A stretch of 64,000 bases of DNA from Sambucus nigra (lineage: Eukaryota > Streptophyta > Magnoliopsida > Dipsacales > Adoxaceae): contig CASBWL010000424.1 in the NCBI GenBank assembly GCA_949130495.1, positions 186,001 through 250,000 on the forward strand, written 5' to 3'. The first letter of the stretch is position 1. Every line of letters begins with the position of its first letter. This document shows, in pieces, positions 1 through 13,019 of this stretch. A program made the translations under genes and the position numbers. The notes below the pieces were generated by a model that searched no databases, was not told the origin of the DNA, and saw nothing but the letters and a program-made list of their open reading frames with translations.

Positions 1-602
1 CTTTGGATGTCTAAATTTTATGAAGGCAAAAACACATAGAGCGTATCATTTTCTTCATTGGTCCTAGTGAAAGATTGTAAAGATCACATGTCGGGCTTCA
101 TCCTCGTGAAGAAGGTAATATTGACTTAGTGACTCAATTTGACCTTGTGGACTAATCTGGATTAAAACTAAAAAATCTTTTTTGATAAATTTTATCGGTT
201 AATAGTTGTGTGCATCTACAACATATGATATATAGTCTTCATATTAAAAAATGTATGTTTCTTAGTTTGGAAAAGAATATGCGAAAAAACCTATGAACCT
301 TTTCACCTTGCAAAAGAATTTGCGAATAAGTTTTCACCTACAAGGTTGATCTTTGCAACCTACAAAGTTCGTTTACCATTCTTGTCGAATGAGAGTTTGA
401 ACATTGGCCATAGCTTCCAAGCTACCTATGAAAGTTCCGCACCTTGTAAACTTAAAGCTCACGTTTTCAAAGTGGGTTAGTGCATCGTACCCTACGAAGA
501 AACTTTTGCACCTATAAGATTCCTACAAGCTTCTTGCAGACCCTAATGAAATACTCTTCCCCAAATATATGGTTAGCTTTAAATTAAAGGGATAAAATAG
601 AG
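1..602. other. unannotated intergenic DNA
   Basis: No reading frame, RNA gene, terminal repeat or element end is recognisable here on either strand. The DNA is AT-rich and ends at the target-site duplication of the LINE insertion that follows. Confidence 0.5.
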
Positions 603-615
603 AGAAATGTATCTT

Positions 616-1660
616 TTTTTTAACAAAGCGGGACTGAACCCCCTAAATATTATTAAAGTGAAGAGAAAAATCCTCTCCCAGGTGGCAACTAAGCAATCTT
701 AGATACAGGAGAGAGAATGGAAACTTAAAAAAGCAATAAATATGGGGATTTATAATAGTCCCATTACAAGAAATAAGATAGATCCTTTGAAATAAGATCT
801 AATTAGCAATATCCCATATTGTCTAGCTTGTAAGCTCATCAAGTTATTTTTGGATGGTCCAAGAAGTTGTTGAAAATTGAAGTGGAATGAATATTTACCC
901 CATAATTAGCAACCCTACCTGCAACCATATTTGATTCCCTGAAGCAGTGAACTAATGAACTTTTGGTATTGATGAGATTCACTTTGATTTCTTCCACGCA
1001 TTTAAAAAGATTCCAAGGCGGTTTCCAGTTTCGATTTATCAGATTCACCACATAAGAAGAGTCTGATTCAATAATTCCATCCTCAAAGTTGTACTCTAAG
1101 AAAAGTTTAAACCCCATTCCGAGACTTCTGATTTCCACAAATGAATTAGAAGCATATCCCTCACGTTGAGCATAGGAAAATATGATGTCTCCTTTGTGAT
1201 TTCTTAAAATGCAACAAATTCCACTTCTTCCAGGATTTCCTTTAGAAGCCCCATCAATGTTTAATTTGAATCAATGAGGCGAGGGGAAGATCCATTTGAT
1301 AGGGATAGACAATTTAATAGAATATTTGATGTTGAGATAGAAGGTTTGAATCCCAATATCAAAGAAAGATATACTATGTCTAAATTGAATCCCCTTGTAA
1401 ATACTAGAAATCAAATTTATGGTCTGAGAGATAATAACTTTTTCATCAAATGAAGAATTACCAAAAAAATCTTTATTTATGCATTTCCATGTTTCCCAGC
1501 ACACAATAATGGGAATGCATTTACCAAGAAATTTGAATAATCCTTTGGACCACTTGTCATCCACTAACTTAATAGCATAGAGGGGATACTGGTTGAGCTC
1601 ATATCAATTACCATGAGACTAGAGAAAAACTTCCAAACTGGAGTGATACTTGGTCATTGA
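616..1660 (-). mobile_element. 5'-truncated LINE retrotransposon, minus strand
   Basis: Read on the minus strand, the element runs from a broken coding region to a short 3' tail ending in an A-run (plus-strand T-run at about 614-621). It is flanked by a perfect 13-bp direct repeat, AGAAATGTATCTT, at 603-615 and 1661-1673. A direct repeat of this size next to a poly-A end is the signature of target-primed reverse transcription. Only the last part of ORF2 remains (reverse-transcriptase-associated zinc region and the RNase H-like domain), so the copy is 5'-truncated, as most LINE insertions are. The exact boundary between T-run and duplication can slide by one or two bases. Confidence 0.85.
839..1564 (-). 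pseudogene. LINE ORF2 C-terminus: RNase H-like domain with a nonsense codon
   Basis: In one continuous minus frame the segment encodes the end of a plant LINE ORF2. The upstream part (1564-1274) ends the zf-RVT-like region (motif VCWETWKCINKDFF). The downstream part begins FKLNIDGASKGNPG, the first RNase H strand with its catalytic Asp, continues through an ESDSSYVVNLINR segment with the second acidic site, and ends near FRESNMVAGRVANYG, the usual helix before the C-terminus. A TGA at 1273-1271 interrupts the frame immediately before FKLNIDGA, where the family usually has tryptophan, so a single G to A change explains it. The encoded domain would trim the RNA strand during reverse transcription. 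The copy is dead through truncation and the stop. Family assignment rests on motif recognition, not a search. Confidence 0.8.
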
Positions 1661-1673
1661 AGAAATGTATCTT

Positions 1674-1875
1674 CTATTAATAATTTTTAGAATCAATTAT
1701 TAGACGTCTAGATACAAATGAGGAAATAAGGCTATTTATAGCTCCTATTACAACTATATACGTGGTACACCAAAGTAAGAACAAAGTACTACTAACTCAA
1801 AATCGAACATAACAACTAAAATTTTAAAAGGATATAACAAACAATATTATCCTAATACACATGACCCTCCTATTT
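1674..1875 (-). promoter_or_regulatory. possible LTR fragment with TATA box, minus strand
   Basis: The minus strand carries GGAGCTATAAATAGCC (plus 1730-1745), a strong plant TATA element, and the fragment begins near 1870 with TGTATTAGGATAATATTG, an LTR-like start. No partner LTR is in the window, and the LINE has inserted at the other side, so only the promoter-like look supports the call. Confidence 0.3.
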
Positions 1876-2252
1876 AGAAAAACTGATCCTAGAGTATAAG
1901 CAGGAGGTTACTCGTACTGACTTCGAAAATATGCCTACTCTTTTTCCTCTTATTCTTCAGCATATTTTCCTTTTGTCAACATTGTTGTCATCATTTCTTC
2001 AAACACTATCAATCACATCCCATTATTAATTGGAACTCTTTTTTCATATAATTAATCTCAACAACTTCAATTGGTCCATGTACAACACCATCATCAACTT
2101 GAATGCCAATCATAAAATCCAAAACTTGGTTATGTGGCAAACTTTTCCTTATAGGCCCTACCTCCATGTCAACCACTTGTTCAGGAAAAACTCGGGCAAT
2201 GCAAAACTCCATATAGCATTCTCATTGTTCTCATACCAAGAATAAAAAATAT

Positions 2253-2463
2253 TCATAGACGATTAACAAACACATCTTGTTGTATGCTTGAACTAATGTC
2301 GTCGAAGAAAGTTTTAAGCTCATGGTCTTTATCTTGAAATGGAAGTTCCACATAACAATCCTCTTGAGCAATTTCAGATTCATCAAATTTAGGTTGGACT
2401 TTAAATTAGAGTTCCACATATCAATCATCTTCATTAATTTGAAATTCATTAAATGTGGTATGA
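2253..2463 (-). pseudogene. remnant of an acidic coding repeat, minus strand
   Basis: Two copies of a 66-bp unit lie head to tail (about 2462-2397 and 2396-2331 on the minus strand). Read in one frame they encode two related 22-residue units ending in ED-x-YVEL; the intact one reads FDESEIAQEDCYVELPFQ. The other carries a TGA at the aligned cysteine and a TAA soon after. The frame ends at a TGA at 2255-2253. Agreement between repeats at codon level suggests former coding sequence, probably from a retrotransposon polyprotein. I cannot name the family. Confidence 0.35.
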
Positions 2464-3568
2464 TATTTATATTCATGAGAATGGATTACAGAATCATTAA
2501 ACAATATTGTTGGTTCATTTTCTTCCTCATTTTCTTCAAACTCAAACTATTATTCATTAAATGAGAGAAGAACATTATTTTGAAACGATTCTTAAACTTA
2601 TAAATTGGGAGGTTCATATTATCTATTGACATTAACTAGAAGTGTGCAAAATTTAGTCGACTCCAACAATTGTTCAAATCTTTTTTTTTTGTACTTTCGA
2701 TATTTGATTAATTAGTTTATTAAGAACTCTTCCAGGACAAAAAGCAATAACATAAATTTTAGAGGTGGTGTAAGAGGAATCATAATAATAGGGTTGGATT
2801 TTAAACGCTGGACACCCCTAAAGTTTTAAAATGACATAACCTACACTATTATCCTACTACATCATAACTGTAAGATTGCATTTGGCAACTCGAGAACCTT
2901 AGTAATTTTTCCTTAAATAATGTGTCCTACATTGCTGCAACATTTATGTCTCTTGCTAGCCACTCCTTGTGTCATAAGACGTCTTTTTATACGAAGAAAC
3001 ATTATTTAGATGTATATTGGCTTGATTGGGATGGGATTTATCGCAGGGTCGCATCACCGACACCGGTCGTTTATGATATTCTGCTCACCAACTCAGTACA
3101 AAAACCCAAACTATGACTACACTCTTTTAAGGGAGTACAATGACCAGTCCGGGTATCGAAAATCCACAAAGACAAGTTGCTAGAAGTTAATCGATTTAAT
3201 ACTTTCGGAATAAAAGTGTAAAAGATAAATGTTAACAAAAAGAAAAAGATAACTAGGCATGGGTGTTTAAACTAGATTAACAAAAGGAATAAAAATTATA
3301 GGTTGCGACAGATATTCCTCACCCCGAGTTAATTAGTATAGATGGTTACATGGGTTCACAACTTAATAAGATTAAGTTTCATTTCATCAATTAATTAAAT
3401 CAAGAGTTGTCACACCCCTAAATTCGCATAAAGGCCTACTGTGATTTTAGCATCAACAAATACCCCGAAAATTACACACGCAAGGTCATAAATACGGAGC
3501 ATACATGATATACCCCGTTAAATCTCCTAGGCGTAATAACAGGGACAACCCAATCGAAATAAACTTAT
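2464..3568. other. unassigned repeat-like DNA
   Basis: No gene is recognisable. Around 3141-3180 lies GGTATCGAAAATCCACAAAG, which resembles a segment common in plant LTR elements, and at 3408 TGTCACACCCCTAAATTCG looks like the start of another LTR in minus orientation. Neither can be extended to a complete element. The last five bases, CTTAT, are the target duplication of the next insertion. Confidence 0.35.
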
Positions 3569-6500
3569 TGTAACACCCCGCCTAATTAAATACCGGGTGG
3601 CCAGTCCCATACCAAATTAAAATAGAATATACAGTTGGATCATTCTTAGCATCACTGTAGAAAACATTTACAACTCACCCAATACCCAATTAAGCTGGTG
3701 TTAAAATTTTTCCAAATTTTAATTTCAACAAAAACCCATTTTTAGTTTAAGAATAACACTACACATATTATTCTACAAATAACTGAACAGATAACACAAA
3801 AGAATTTAAATGCCATTGGAATAAACATTCCCAAATAATAATCCAATACATATATCCCAACAATATTAAATGTATTAAAATGACACAAGTACAAGAGTAT
3901 ATGACTCAGATATAAAAGAGACAATTGAGTTCCTTTGGGCGACATGCCCTAACTAAAAGAATACTTTGAATCAAATGAAGATAGGCATCTAATCAATACT
4001 CCATAGCTCATCATAATCCGCTATGGTTGGCGTCCCTATTGCTGGACACCTGATATAGAAGATACAATAGAAAAGAAAATATGCAAAGAAACGGGTCAGA
4101 GCCCGATGTGAAAATGATTTTGAAAACAGCAAGTATTTAACAATTGCAATAAAGCATTTATTATGTACATGCTAGTATCCAACTCTCACTTTCTATTCTC
4201 ACCTCTCATCTAGAGTGCACACTTAACGTCTCCTATTAACCTCCTAGTTAATGGTTCCACCTCACTAGTTTCCATCCTATATCATAACCCCGTATGTCCC
4301 ATACTATAAGTCAGATAATTATTCTCATACATTTCCCATTAACATGATTAGATTATCATTAATATGAAGTAAGCTTTTCAATAAATATTCATTAACTTAT
4401 TTCAATTCTTTTTCTCAATTCACAGTTATCTACAATTATCACACGGTAGATGATTTAACCATAATATATCAAATCATTCATTTAATTCATTATATATATA
4501 TATAATACGACACCCCGATTCACAGCTGCGGCGCAATGCATTACTCTGCTATCATGTCCCATCATCGCTGGTCGCCGAATAGGGGACTAAAGGTTCGGTA
4601 AGGATTCCTTGAACCATAAACAACAACATAAACATTGGAGGCAAACATAGTTCTCGTATCCATGGGTCACGCACATACCTACGTTCCCACAGTCAGCGAA
4701 CTTATCAACTCCCCGATAAGTCTTTCATAGACCTATGTTCTTGAGCGATAAATCAAAGATTCCATGGATTCATCAGGATATGACTTCCCTCACGCACAAA
4801 CCTCCCGTCGATAGCAAGTAAGCTAGGTATGTCATACACATAATCATCAATCAATCAAATAGGCATTATCATACCTATAATATAATATCTACAAGGTACT
4901 CACATTACCCTAAGATAATTCCCATACGTAGCATTATATCTCTTTAAATCCTACGTATAAAATAATATGACTTTTCATCTTTAATTTAATTATCCCCGAG
5001 TCTCACTCATTCCCAAGGTTCAAATAGGTTTTTCCTCTACATAAATTCAGTAATAAATCACTAGAATCCTACTGGTCCATAACATCATGTATCCCGAATT
5101 ACCACGAATTAAACTCTCGCTTGATTAGGGTTATAAGCGATTGTTTCTAATCTCTTATAAAAACATCTTCTATCAACTAGGATTGAATACCATCATCACC
5201 TGACTCATAGTCTATAGTGTTTCATTCACACTATAAGTCTTATCAACAAAACCAACAACCTCGCATCATGTAACATCTCTCCACTCCCGACGTGGTTAAG
5301 GTTCATGCGCGGAACATCTCGCAAAGCGAAATCCAAACAAGGAACCCCTCCAATACACTACTACTTAACTTTGTCGATCGTGGAGGTCCGTCAACTTCGA
5401 ATATGCAACCAGAATAACCACATCACCTCTTTCAACCAAATTTGGTCACAACACCCATATCTATCCAGGAACCATCCCACTAAGCGCTGGTACTACACTC
5501 GGTCCTCAATAATGAGCTTAAACTCTGTCCTTGATGTTCAAATTGTAATCCTAAGGCTACCTAGGTATTATATTAAATCTCCCCTACTGGACCTATCCTT
5601 AATACTCAAGCATACAAATTAGAATCCAACACATGAATCTAGCAACCGAAATTTCTTCCAATTTAACTAAAATAATTCCAATCAAATAAATCCAAATCAA
5701 ATCAATTCAAATCTTATCTAGGGCTTACTGATCTTCTCTAAGTCCCATCATATCCCATTAAAAATCACCAAAGACCTACCAATGTTTTGGGATAATAACC
5801 AACATTAAAAAGAAACAACGTTAACAATCCTGAGGAGGTCGATCGATCGATCACCCAGGTAACAACCCAGTTTTTCTGCATTTCTTCAACTACGCGTTTA
5901 ACCATTTTTTATCATTCAAACCTTCATATTAACAACCCAAATGACTTATAATCCTTACTACATGATATATCAACATATATAAATGATTTCTAATCATCTA
6001 AACATCCTAGAATCATTAACAAATTGAATTAAAAGGATGTTTATATCCTCTTTTTCTAGAAAATTATCAACATAATATCTACAAGAACACATCAATGGTT
6101 TTCATAATTTCTTCAACAGATTTATGATTATTTCGTGGATTAATAACTACCTACAACATGAGTTTGATTACTATATAATTTTTAGTTTCCAGAAAATCCA
6201 TTAACAACTCTATCATTTCATCTTCCAAACATGAAAATCATCTCTTTTTATAACTATCCTAACATGGACAATATACAAACTTAAATTGCAAATATCAAAA
6301 ACTTGCCTCTATTGAAGATCTGATCCTTTGTTGTAGTATATCACAGGTGGTTCTCCCTTTCTCCAATCACTTCCGGTGGTGGTTGGCGGTGGTGACCTTT
6401 GGTCTTTGGTTCTCCTCCTTTCCACGCAAGCTTTTCTCTTCCCAAGCAACCTTTCACTCTCTCTAAGAAGATGACCTTTCAATTTTTTGTAGAAGAGATG

Positions 6501-6996
6501 AATGAACCCACGTTCAACTAATCTCCAAATACTTAAAATAAGACAAAACCCGAAATCACTATTCATCCCCTTGTAAAAATAACCAAAATACCCTTTTGGG
6601 TTGTCTTTTCATTTCCAAATGACCCGAGACCCAAAATCAACATCCAAATAGACTTTTCTGACTATTTCAACCCTTCCGGACGCAACGACGCAGTCGAAAC
6701 GACTATAAGGTTGATGGAAAAATATGTTTCCTTTTTAATTTAACAAATTAGTCTCGACACGACCCATACCGCGTCTGACTAAAAATTTAAATTACTGAAT
6801 TAACAACTCACAGCAATATCAATAGCATCACATTCATATATTACCTAAATATCTTTAAGTAATATTCAGAATCATCCATTTTAACAACCACAATTCGGAT
6901 AAAATCCAAATGAATTAATTTATAATAAAATCCAATTAATCCATTAATTTAAAATATAACCCATTTTAAAAGTCATTAAAATCATGGGGTATTACA
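3569..6996 (-). mobile_element. solo LTR of a Ty3/gypsy (Tekay-like) element, minus strand
   Basis: The segment begins TGTAACACCCCGCCTAATTA and ends CATGGGGTATTACA. This is the reverse complement of the LTR termini seen at 37251-40260 (start TGTAATACCCC, end GGCGGGGTGTCACA). It is bounded by a perfect 5-bp duplication, CTTAT, at 3564-3568 and 6997-7001, and has no internal region, so it is a solo LTR left by recombination between the two LTRs of a full element. Its 3.4 kb length fits long-LTR chromoviruses. Short open frames inside it are not genes. Confidence 0.9.
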
Positions 6997-7001
6997 CTTA
7001 T

Positions 7002-8192
7002 GAAACCCATCACCATAGCAAAGCAACACATCAACCAAAGGTGAGTTCAGTCGATCTCAACCTAGGATAAATTATCTACTAAACATAATTAAAGACATGT
7101 ATTAAAATGCAACAGATAAAAGAAAGAAAGTAAATAAATTAAGACAACTTACTACAAAGAAAGAAATTAACAAAACAAATCTTAAACAAAGAAATGCAAA
7201 TAATATAAATGGAAGGGAATATGAGTAGTAACTTACACAACCCAAATGGGCCAAACCCTAGGAGAGATAAGCTAAACCCATAAATCCCTTCTTCTCTCAC
7301 CTAAAAAATCTAATAAAAACTAACTATATTATATTATAACAAAACCCACCTTACATAATAATTTGGAAAAGAAAATAAAGAGAAAAGAAATAGAAAAGGG
7401 AAACCACCAAAAATAGCAGATCATTGATCGATCAATCAGGTCTCTAGTCACTGCTTTGCTCGTAGGCCAATTCTTCAATCATCGATCAACCGGGGTCCCA
7501 AGACTGATTGACCGGTCCCCCGTTTCTAACGACTCTTGGTTCATTAAAAGGTTGAAAAGCTTCAAAACGAAATTGAATATAATGTGATTATTCAGAATCC
7601 AAATTACGAGTAGTTTGTGGCCACGCGATGCTAACTCGATGGAATATGTATCTATGGAATTGTACTGAGCCAAAGATGAAGTGTCAAATGTCTAAAAGGC
7701 CCTTGAAGTAGCATCCGACGATGGAACTTCTCCGAAATGCAACCAATTCCCACTTTAAGCGTCCCAATACCTACAAAATTTATTTAACCCTTGAAAAGCA
7801 TAAATATACCAAATTTAAGGTTGTCTGGCTAACGAGAATAAGTATAGTAATTTAGGAACGTAAAAGTGCTAGAATGCATAAAATTAAAGGGCGTGAATAT
7901 GCAATATTCGTGACGTATCATGACCCTTGGAATATTTTCTTGGAAAGGGTAACCACATGTTAGACAAATATATTTCTTTTAATTTGGTTGACTAGTATAT
8001 AAGTGTATGGTGGGAGTAGTTTAAAATAAGAAACAAGAAAGAGAAAGATAATTGAGTTTGGAGATATTTACAAAGAACTCCATTTTTTGATATTCTTTCC
8101 CATTTCCTGCTTCAATTGTTTTAACCTAAAAGATATATGTTAAAATTTTGGAAGAAGTTTATATCTGTGTCCAATCCTACATGACTTTATTT
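7002..8192. other. unassigned DNA with ATCGAT-type palindromes; 3' part is a diverged repeat
   Basis: No gene or element end is recognised. At 7420-7510 there is a cluster of overlapping ATCGAT/TGATCGATCA palindromes like those in the gypsy LTRs (5838-5855, 38370-38450). From about 8060 to 8197 the sequence aligns with 32340-32470, sharing for example AAAAGATATATGTTAAA, and this matters for dating the copia insertion that follows. Confidence 0.4.
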
Positions 8193-8424
8193 TATCATGT
8201 AAGGATATATTTCCAATCGAGTCAATTTGTAGTATTGACTTAATTCTGGACAAAACAATTTTTATTATAGGATAAAATGTTCGTGTTGCATCCTCTCAAG
8301 CTTATGAAAAGTGTATGTTGAAGATGTTGCGGCCAAAAATTAAAGAATATATCCTTGCCGATTTTCCTACCAAGTTTCATGTCATCAATATGTGGATTTC
8401 AATGTCTCCTAAAGGAATGAACGC

Positions 8425-8508
<84 letters not shown>

Positions 8509-8529
8509 TAAGATATAATGGTTTTCGAA

Positions 8530-11525
8530 TCCTAAAAATATAAAAGCACAATAACGGTGGAGATTCTCTTAAAAAAAATAAACGGCTGTGATGACATATA
8601 AGATTTCATTATCCCGCTCAAATTTTTTACGCTCATTGTCTTTAATTTATTTCAACTTTTTCACACCTCCCAAATTTAACAACACACCACCCACTCACCC
8701 CACATCTATACAGGATCACGTCTCTCATTTCTTTCTCTTATTCTCTTTCTTCAGTCATTTAATTCCAAAGCACAAACATATGGAGATTTTTTAGTCCCCA
8801 CTTTTGGTCTCTTCGGACTATAAATCCAACATTTCCTCCACGAGTCTCCTCCTTTTTGTTGCAGTTATTCCATGGAACGGATACAAGCTTGCTGGTTTGG
8901 CGATTCTGAGGGTTTTTAGGTTTGGGTTTCCTTTTGTAGTTGTTGTATGTTTGTTATTTTTTCTTTCGTTTTCAATTTATTTGCATCTTTTCGGTTTCAT
9001 TTTGCTCTATGTTTATTTTTGTATGTTATTGGGAAGGATGTTAGATTGGTGATGAAATTATTTATCAGTTCTTTATACATCTTCCAGTTCTTTAATTCTT
9101 TAGATTGGTGATGAGATTCGAGTTTTCTTTTGAAGAAAGATCAGTTCACAAACACGTTCTCTTTTGCTTTTTAGATCTAATATTTTTTGTTTTTGTTTTT
9201 TTCTTACTTAGATCTCAAATAGGTTCACTTTAAATCTAATATTTTTTTTGTTTTGTTGCAGTTATTTCATCGCACAGGTAAAAGATGGCGGGTTTGGTGT
9301 CTTATCTGAAGGGTTTCGAGTTAGAGGGTTTTGGGGTTCCAAGAAATGGTTTTTCTTTTTGTAAATAATCATATGAATCTTTATGAGTTGAGGAGTGAGG
9401 AAATAACTTTTTGAAATAATAGTGACGTGTTTTCCTCACTTGTTGAAACCGAAGTTGTAACTTTTTTAATCTCAACTATTAATATTTTATATTTTATATT
9501 TTTTGGGCAGGGAGAAAATCAAACGGCTTAGCTGGAGAGATACCCTTAAAGAATACGGTTTAATCTTACTCATAATATGTTTATGCTCAAGTTTTATCTT
9601 ACTCAACATATGATGGAGAGATAGACTCAACATATGAATACAACTTAATCTTACTGACTTCTTTTAAAAAGTGGGTTTCGTTTATGTGCAAGTTTTTTTA
9701 TTATTGTGATATTGTTCTTTTTTTTTTTTACTTTTACATGTCCTAACAACTCCTGTTTTCTAGCCACAAAATCAAAGTTACCCTCAAAAGATTTTTAGCG
9801 TCAATTTCTGCCACCACCGGTGAAGTCTAACAAATTATGATTGCTGCTATGTGATACATAGAGGAGGGGGGTGACGATGAGAGAGACTGTGGTGAATATT
9901 GCTATGTGATTTTGGGATCTCCATGGATGTATGTTGGTATTGTGTTGCGCTTCAGTTTTTGTTTTTTTATCCAAATTGTGATAAAAAAAGAAAGGGAAAA
10001 TCTTGAGTTGGTCTTTAACAGTTGATTGAATGCATATTGACAGTGGTCTTTGTTGTGATGGAGTTGTTATTGCACTGGGGTATCAAGAGACAAATATTTA
10101 TGTGTCTTCATTGATTTTATGGAGACAAGTATATATTTTGAAATTTATGTTGGGTTTCAAACTGACTAAAGAAAGACATATATGTTTCTTCCTAGTAAAT
10201 AAATGCTTATGAATACAATATGTATCCAACTTTTAGTTTTAGTGGGGTTGTCTGATCTACTGTATTTTTTAAAGATTTTAAAGAATAAAATATATCAAAG
10301 GAAAGGTTGATGAGATAGGGGAAAAATAAGAGATGGAAAAATATGTAGGTGTTATATCTGTTTTTTTTTATTTTATTATGAGCTTATAATTTGTTTGTAA
10401 AATTTTCTGCTAGCTATTTAGTCCTTAGCACAATCGTTATATAATAAATAACTAATTTTCATCTTAGTGTAAATGGTTTTTTTTCTCTTCGTGTACATGG
10501 GTATACTAATTCCTTCAGATGTTATTGCGTATATGATTGTGAATGGGTGTTTAATAATGTATGTTTATTGGGACATGAGTTGGATTTGAATGGAAAATCC
10601 CTAATCCTTTTTTTTTTCATTTTGAATGTACAATGATATCAATTTTTTTCATTTCTTTCACCATTTTCTAATTTTTATTTTATTTTCGGTAAAGACTAAC
10701 GAGTTTTTCTCATGTTGTAGTATCCCTTTTTGTTGATTTTTTTCTATTTAAATTAACCAAATGTAAAAGGAAAAAGACGGTTCAAAGAAATTATATTCTC
10801 ACGCTTTCAAGAATAGGAACTCTTTTTTAGGATACTTTTCTTCTAGCAAAGTACAAAATGTGTGGCTCTAGGTTTGGCACTCTTATCAAAGGACTTAACA
10901 TGTTGGGTGGAAAAAAACTAATCACGTGATACATTTTCTATAAAAAAAAATTGATTTTTATATTTTAATATGAGAACAAAACAATGTTTGTGATAATAGA
11001 TGATGTAGAAAAAGCTTTTAATTTTGATGAACTTGAAACATCTCCTTTACATCCTACTTACCCAATTCATATCTTTGTTTTGTATGCCCCCGAGATGAAA
11101 TATTACTTAATCAAACACTATATGAGTTTTTGTCACTGGGTCTTAATATTTGAGTAAATAGTTAATAGTTAATAGTAAATAGTCTTTGTTTCCTATAATA
11201 ACGAGTAAATAGTTAATAATTTCTACATCTATGAGTAAAAAGCAACATATGATAAAAAAATACTAATATTTGACACAAAAATGACACGACTTTGTGCAAG
11301 AATTTTTTAACACGTACATTTAGTGTAAGTTTTGAGTCAGTTTTAGATCATGTTATCATATTGTGTCTAATTGTCGACCCTACTTTTGATGAACGATATA
11401 TATATATATGTTTTGCTTGAGAATGATATTTTTGTTGTTTTGCAATTATGTACTTTTGAAATTTTCATCGTTTCGCGATTACGTAATTTGAAAAATTTTG
11501 TCGTGCCTTCAGGCACGGGTATCCG

Positions 11526-11529
<4 letters not shown>
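8530..11529 (+). mobile_element. Helitron (non-autonomous), plus strand
   Basis: The 3' end is clear: a perfect hairpin CGTGCCTTCAGGCACG at 11502-11517 followed 8 bases later by CTAG (11526-11529) and a host T, as expected for Helitrons, which end in CTRR and insert between A and T. A second copy of this end lies at 14260. The 5' end is inferred: TC at 8530 following A, in a stretch AATCCTAAAAATATAAAAGC right after the LTR's TA run. No Rep/helicase frame is present. The interior has promoter-like DNA (8640-8790) and two similar short blocks beginning GTTGCAGTTATT at about 8858 and 9256, perhaps captured gene pieces that I cannot identify. Confidence 0.7.

Positions 11530-11579
<50 letters not shown>
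11530..11579. repeat. (TG)n(TA)n microsatellite at Helitron 3' junction
   Basis: A TG run followed by a TA run separates the Helitron end from the resumed copia LTR. The uninterrupted LTR has a TA/TG microsatellite at the same place (26073-26098), so this is the host microsatellite that was the Helitron target. Confidence 0.8.
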
Positions 11580-12093
11580 GGAGTTTGGAAATTTATTTTG
11601 GGTGTTAGTATTTTTTTTTTGAATTCATAGTTCTAAATATTTTGTTCTTGGACACCTTTCTGTATAAAAATCATATCAAATCGAAAAAAAATTAGAAAAA
11701 TACGAAACTGGCGGCGACGCGTTCGTATCGAAATTCTCTAGAACCATGGCGTGAAATCTCATTAGAATGCTCATTCGAACGACCTTGTTCGAACGAGATT
11801 TCAATTTTTTCTGAATTCTCGATCGAAATGTGGTTCGAATGAACTTCAAACGAAATTTCAATTTCGTCAGTTTTTTGCCAGTTTTGTTTTTCAGCCACCC
11901 ACTTCCCCACTTTATTTTGTCATATTTTAAGAAGTGAGGGAAAAAGTTTTTTCTTAGAAATTTTTCCATTATTCCTAAGGATTTGAGAGCTAAATTCTTC
12001 CAATAAAAACTCTCCTTTGTTTTTGTATTTAAAATGTTTTAATCTTTAGAAAAAAACCAAGATTTTTACACCTATGTTTGTTTAATCCTAGTT

Positions 12094-12156
<63 letters not shown>

Positions 12157-12904
12157 TGCTTGGAGAGTGTTTGGCACCGGGTTCCTTTTCTACCCAATAA
12201 GAGGAGAGTTTGGTTTCATTCTCTTCCGACAAAGGACGGTTGATGGTGACCTAGACCCATTGGTGGATTCCAAGATTCCGGTGGACTCTGGAGCTGTCGA
12301 CTTGGTGGAGGTCGGTATAAGAAGATGTGTTAAGGCTTGAAGGGAGTCAAGTTGAGGAAGTAAGTCGTCTGTCTTGTATTTTTAATTATCATACTTAGTG
12401 GACTTATAGGCAGGGTCGTCAGAGGTTTTTTCCATTTGTGTTTTCCTCATACATCGCAGCGTAGTGTGATTGGTTTTTTTCACTTTGCAAAAATCACCAT
12501 AGATGCATGCTAGGATAATCAGGAAAAAAATTGGTTTAAATCGCACATTTGTTTAATTTGGTGCAAAATTAGTTTGGGTGAATTTTAGATTAATTTAATT
12601 CAAGTCGACTAATTTTTATTTCATAAAATGTGTGTTAATCTTGTTTGGCCTATATTGAAAATTTGAGTAAATCATTGCTAGGAAAATTTTAGGACTTGGA
12701 TTGAATTAAATTTGTAGTTAAGAAAAATTCACATATTTGTTCAAGTTTAATTTTAGTTTTGAAGAAATTAAAATGTAATATTTTAATTGTGAATTTTGAA
12801 AAGATTTTTTTTTTAAAATTTGTTGCTGAACCATCATTCCGCACTTGGAAATTTAAAATTTGAAAAGGAAGAAATTAAAAATTGGGGGCGTAAATTCCAA
12901 CAAA

Positions 12905-12916
12905 TGGTATCAGAGC
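12905..12916 (+). other. primer binding site for tRNA-iMet (copia element)
   Basis: TGGTATCAGAGC, complementary to the 3' end of plant initiator tRNA-Met, lies two bases after the CA end of the 5' LTR. Minus-strand DNA synthesis would start here. Confidence 0.9.
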
Positions 12917-13019
12917 GAGGATCGTAAAATTATTGCGTTTAAGATCTTTTTGAGTTTTTAAAATGGAAAATATGATTTTTTTGAAATTTCCAGTTTTTTA
13001 TGGTTCTCACGACTCTTCA

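Larger units (their letters stand above)
8198..12902 (+). repeat. copia 5' LTR, interrupted by a Helitron
   Basis: The LTR portions are 8198 to about 8500 and about 11575-12902. They match the 3' LTR (25844-26544 and 29541-30453) over matching segments: the start, the AAGTTTCATGTCATCAA stretch, TTTGGAAATTTATTTTGGGT, and the tail around 12830-12902. The 5' LTR is uninterrupted at 12005-12010, where the 3' LTR carries a gypsy insertion, and the 3' LTR is uninterrupted where this one carries the Helitron. (TA)n runs lie at 8429-8499 and 12096-12154. Confidence 0.85.

Noticed and set aside
8315..8500. 61-residue plus frame ending in an Ile-Tyr run
   Set aside because: The C-terminal third is the TA microsatellite, and the rest is copia LTR sequence repeated at 25960-26070 with a stop.
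11676..11969. 97-residue minus frame in the copia 5' LTR
   Set aside because: The related copy at 26267-26536 lies at the same place in the 3' LTR with frame changes, so it is LTR DNA rather than a conserved gene.
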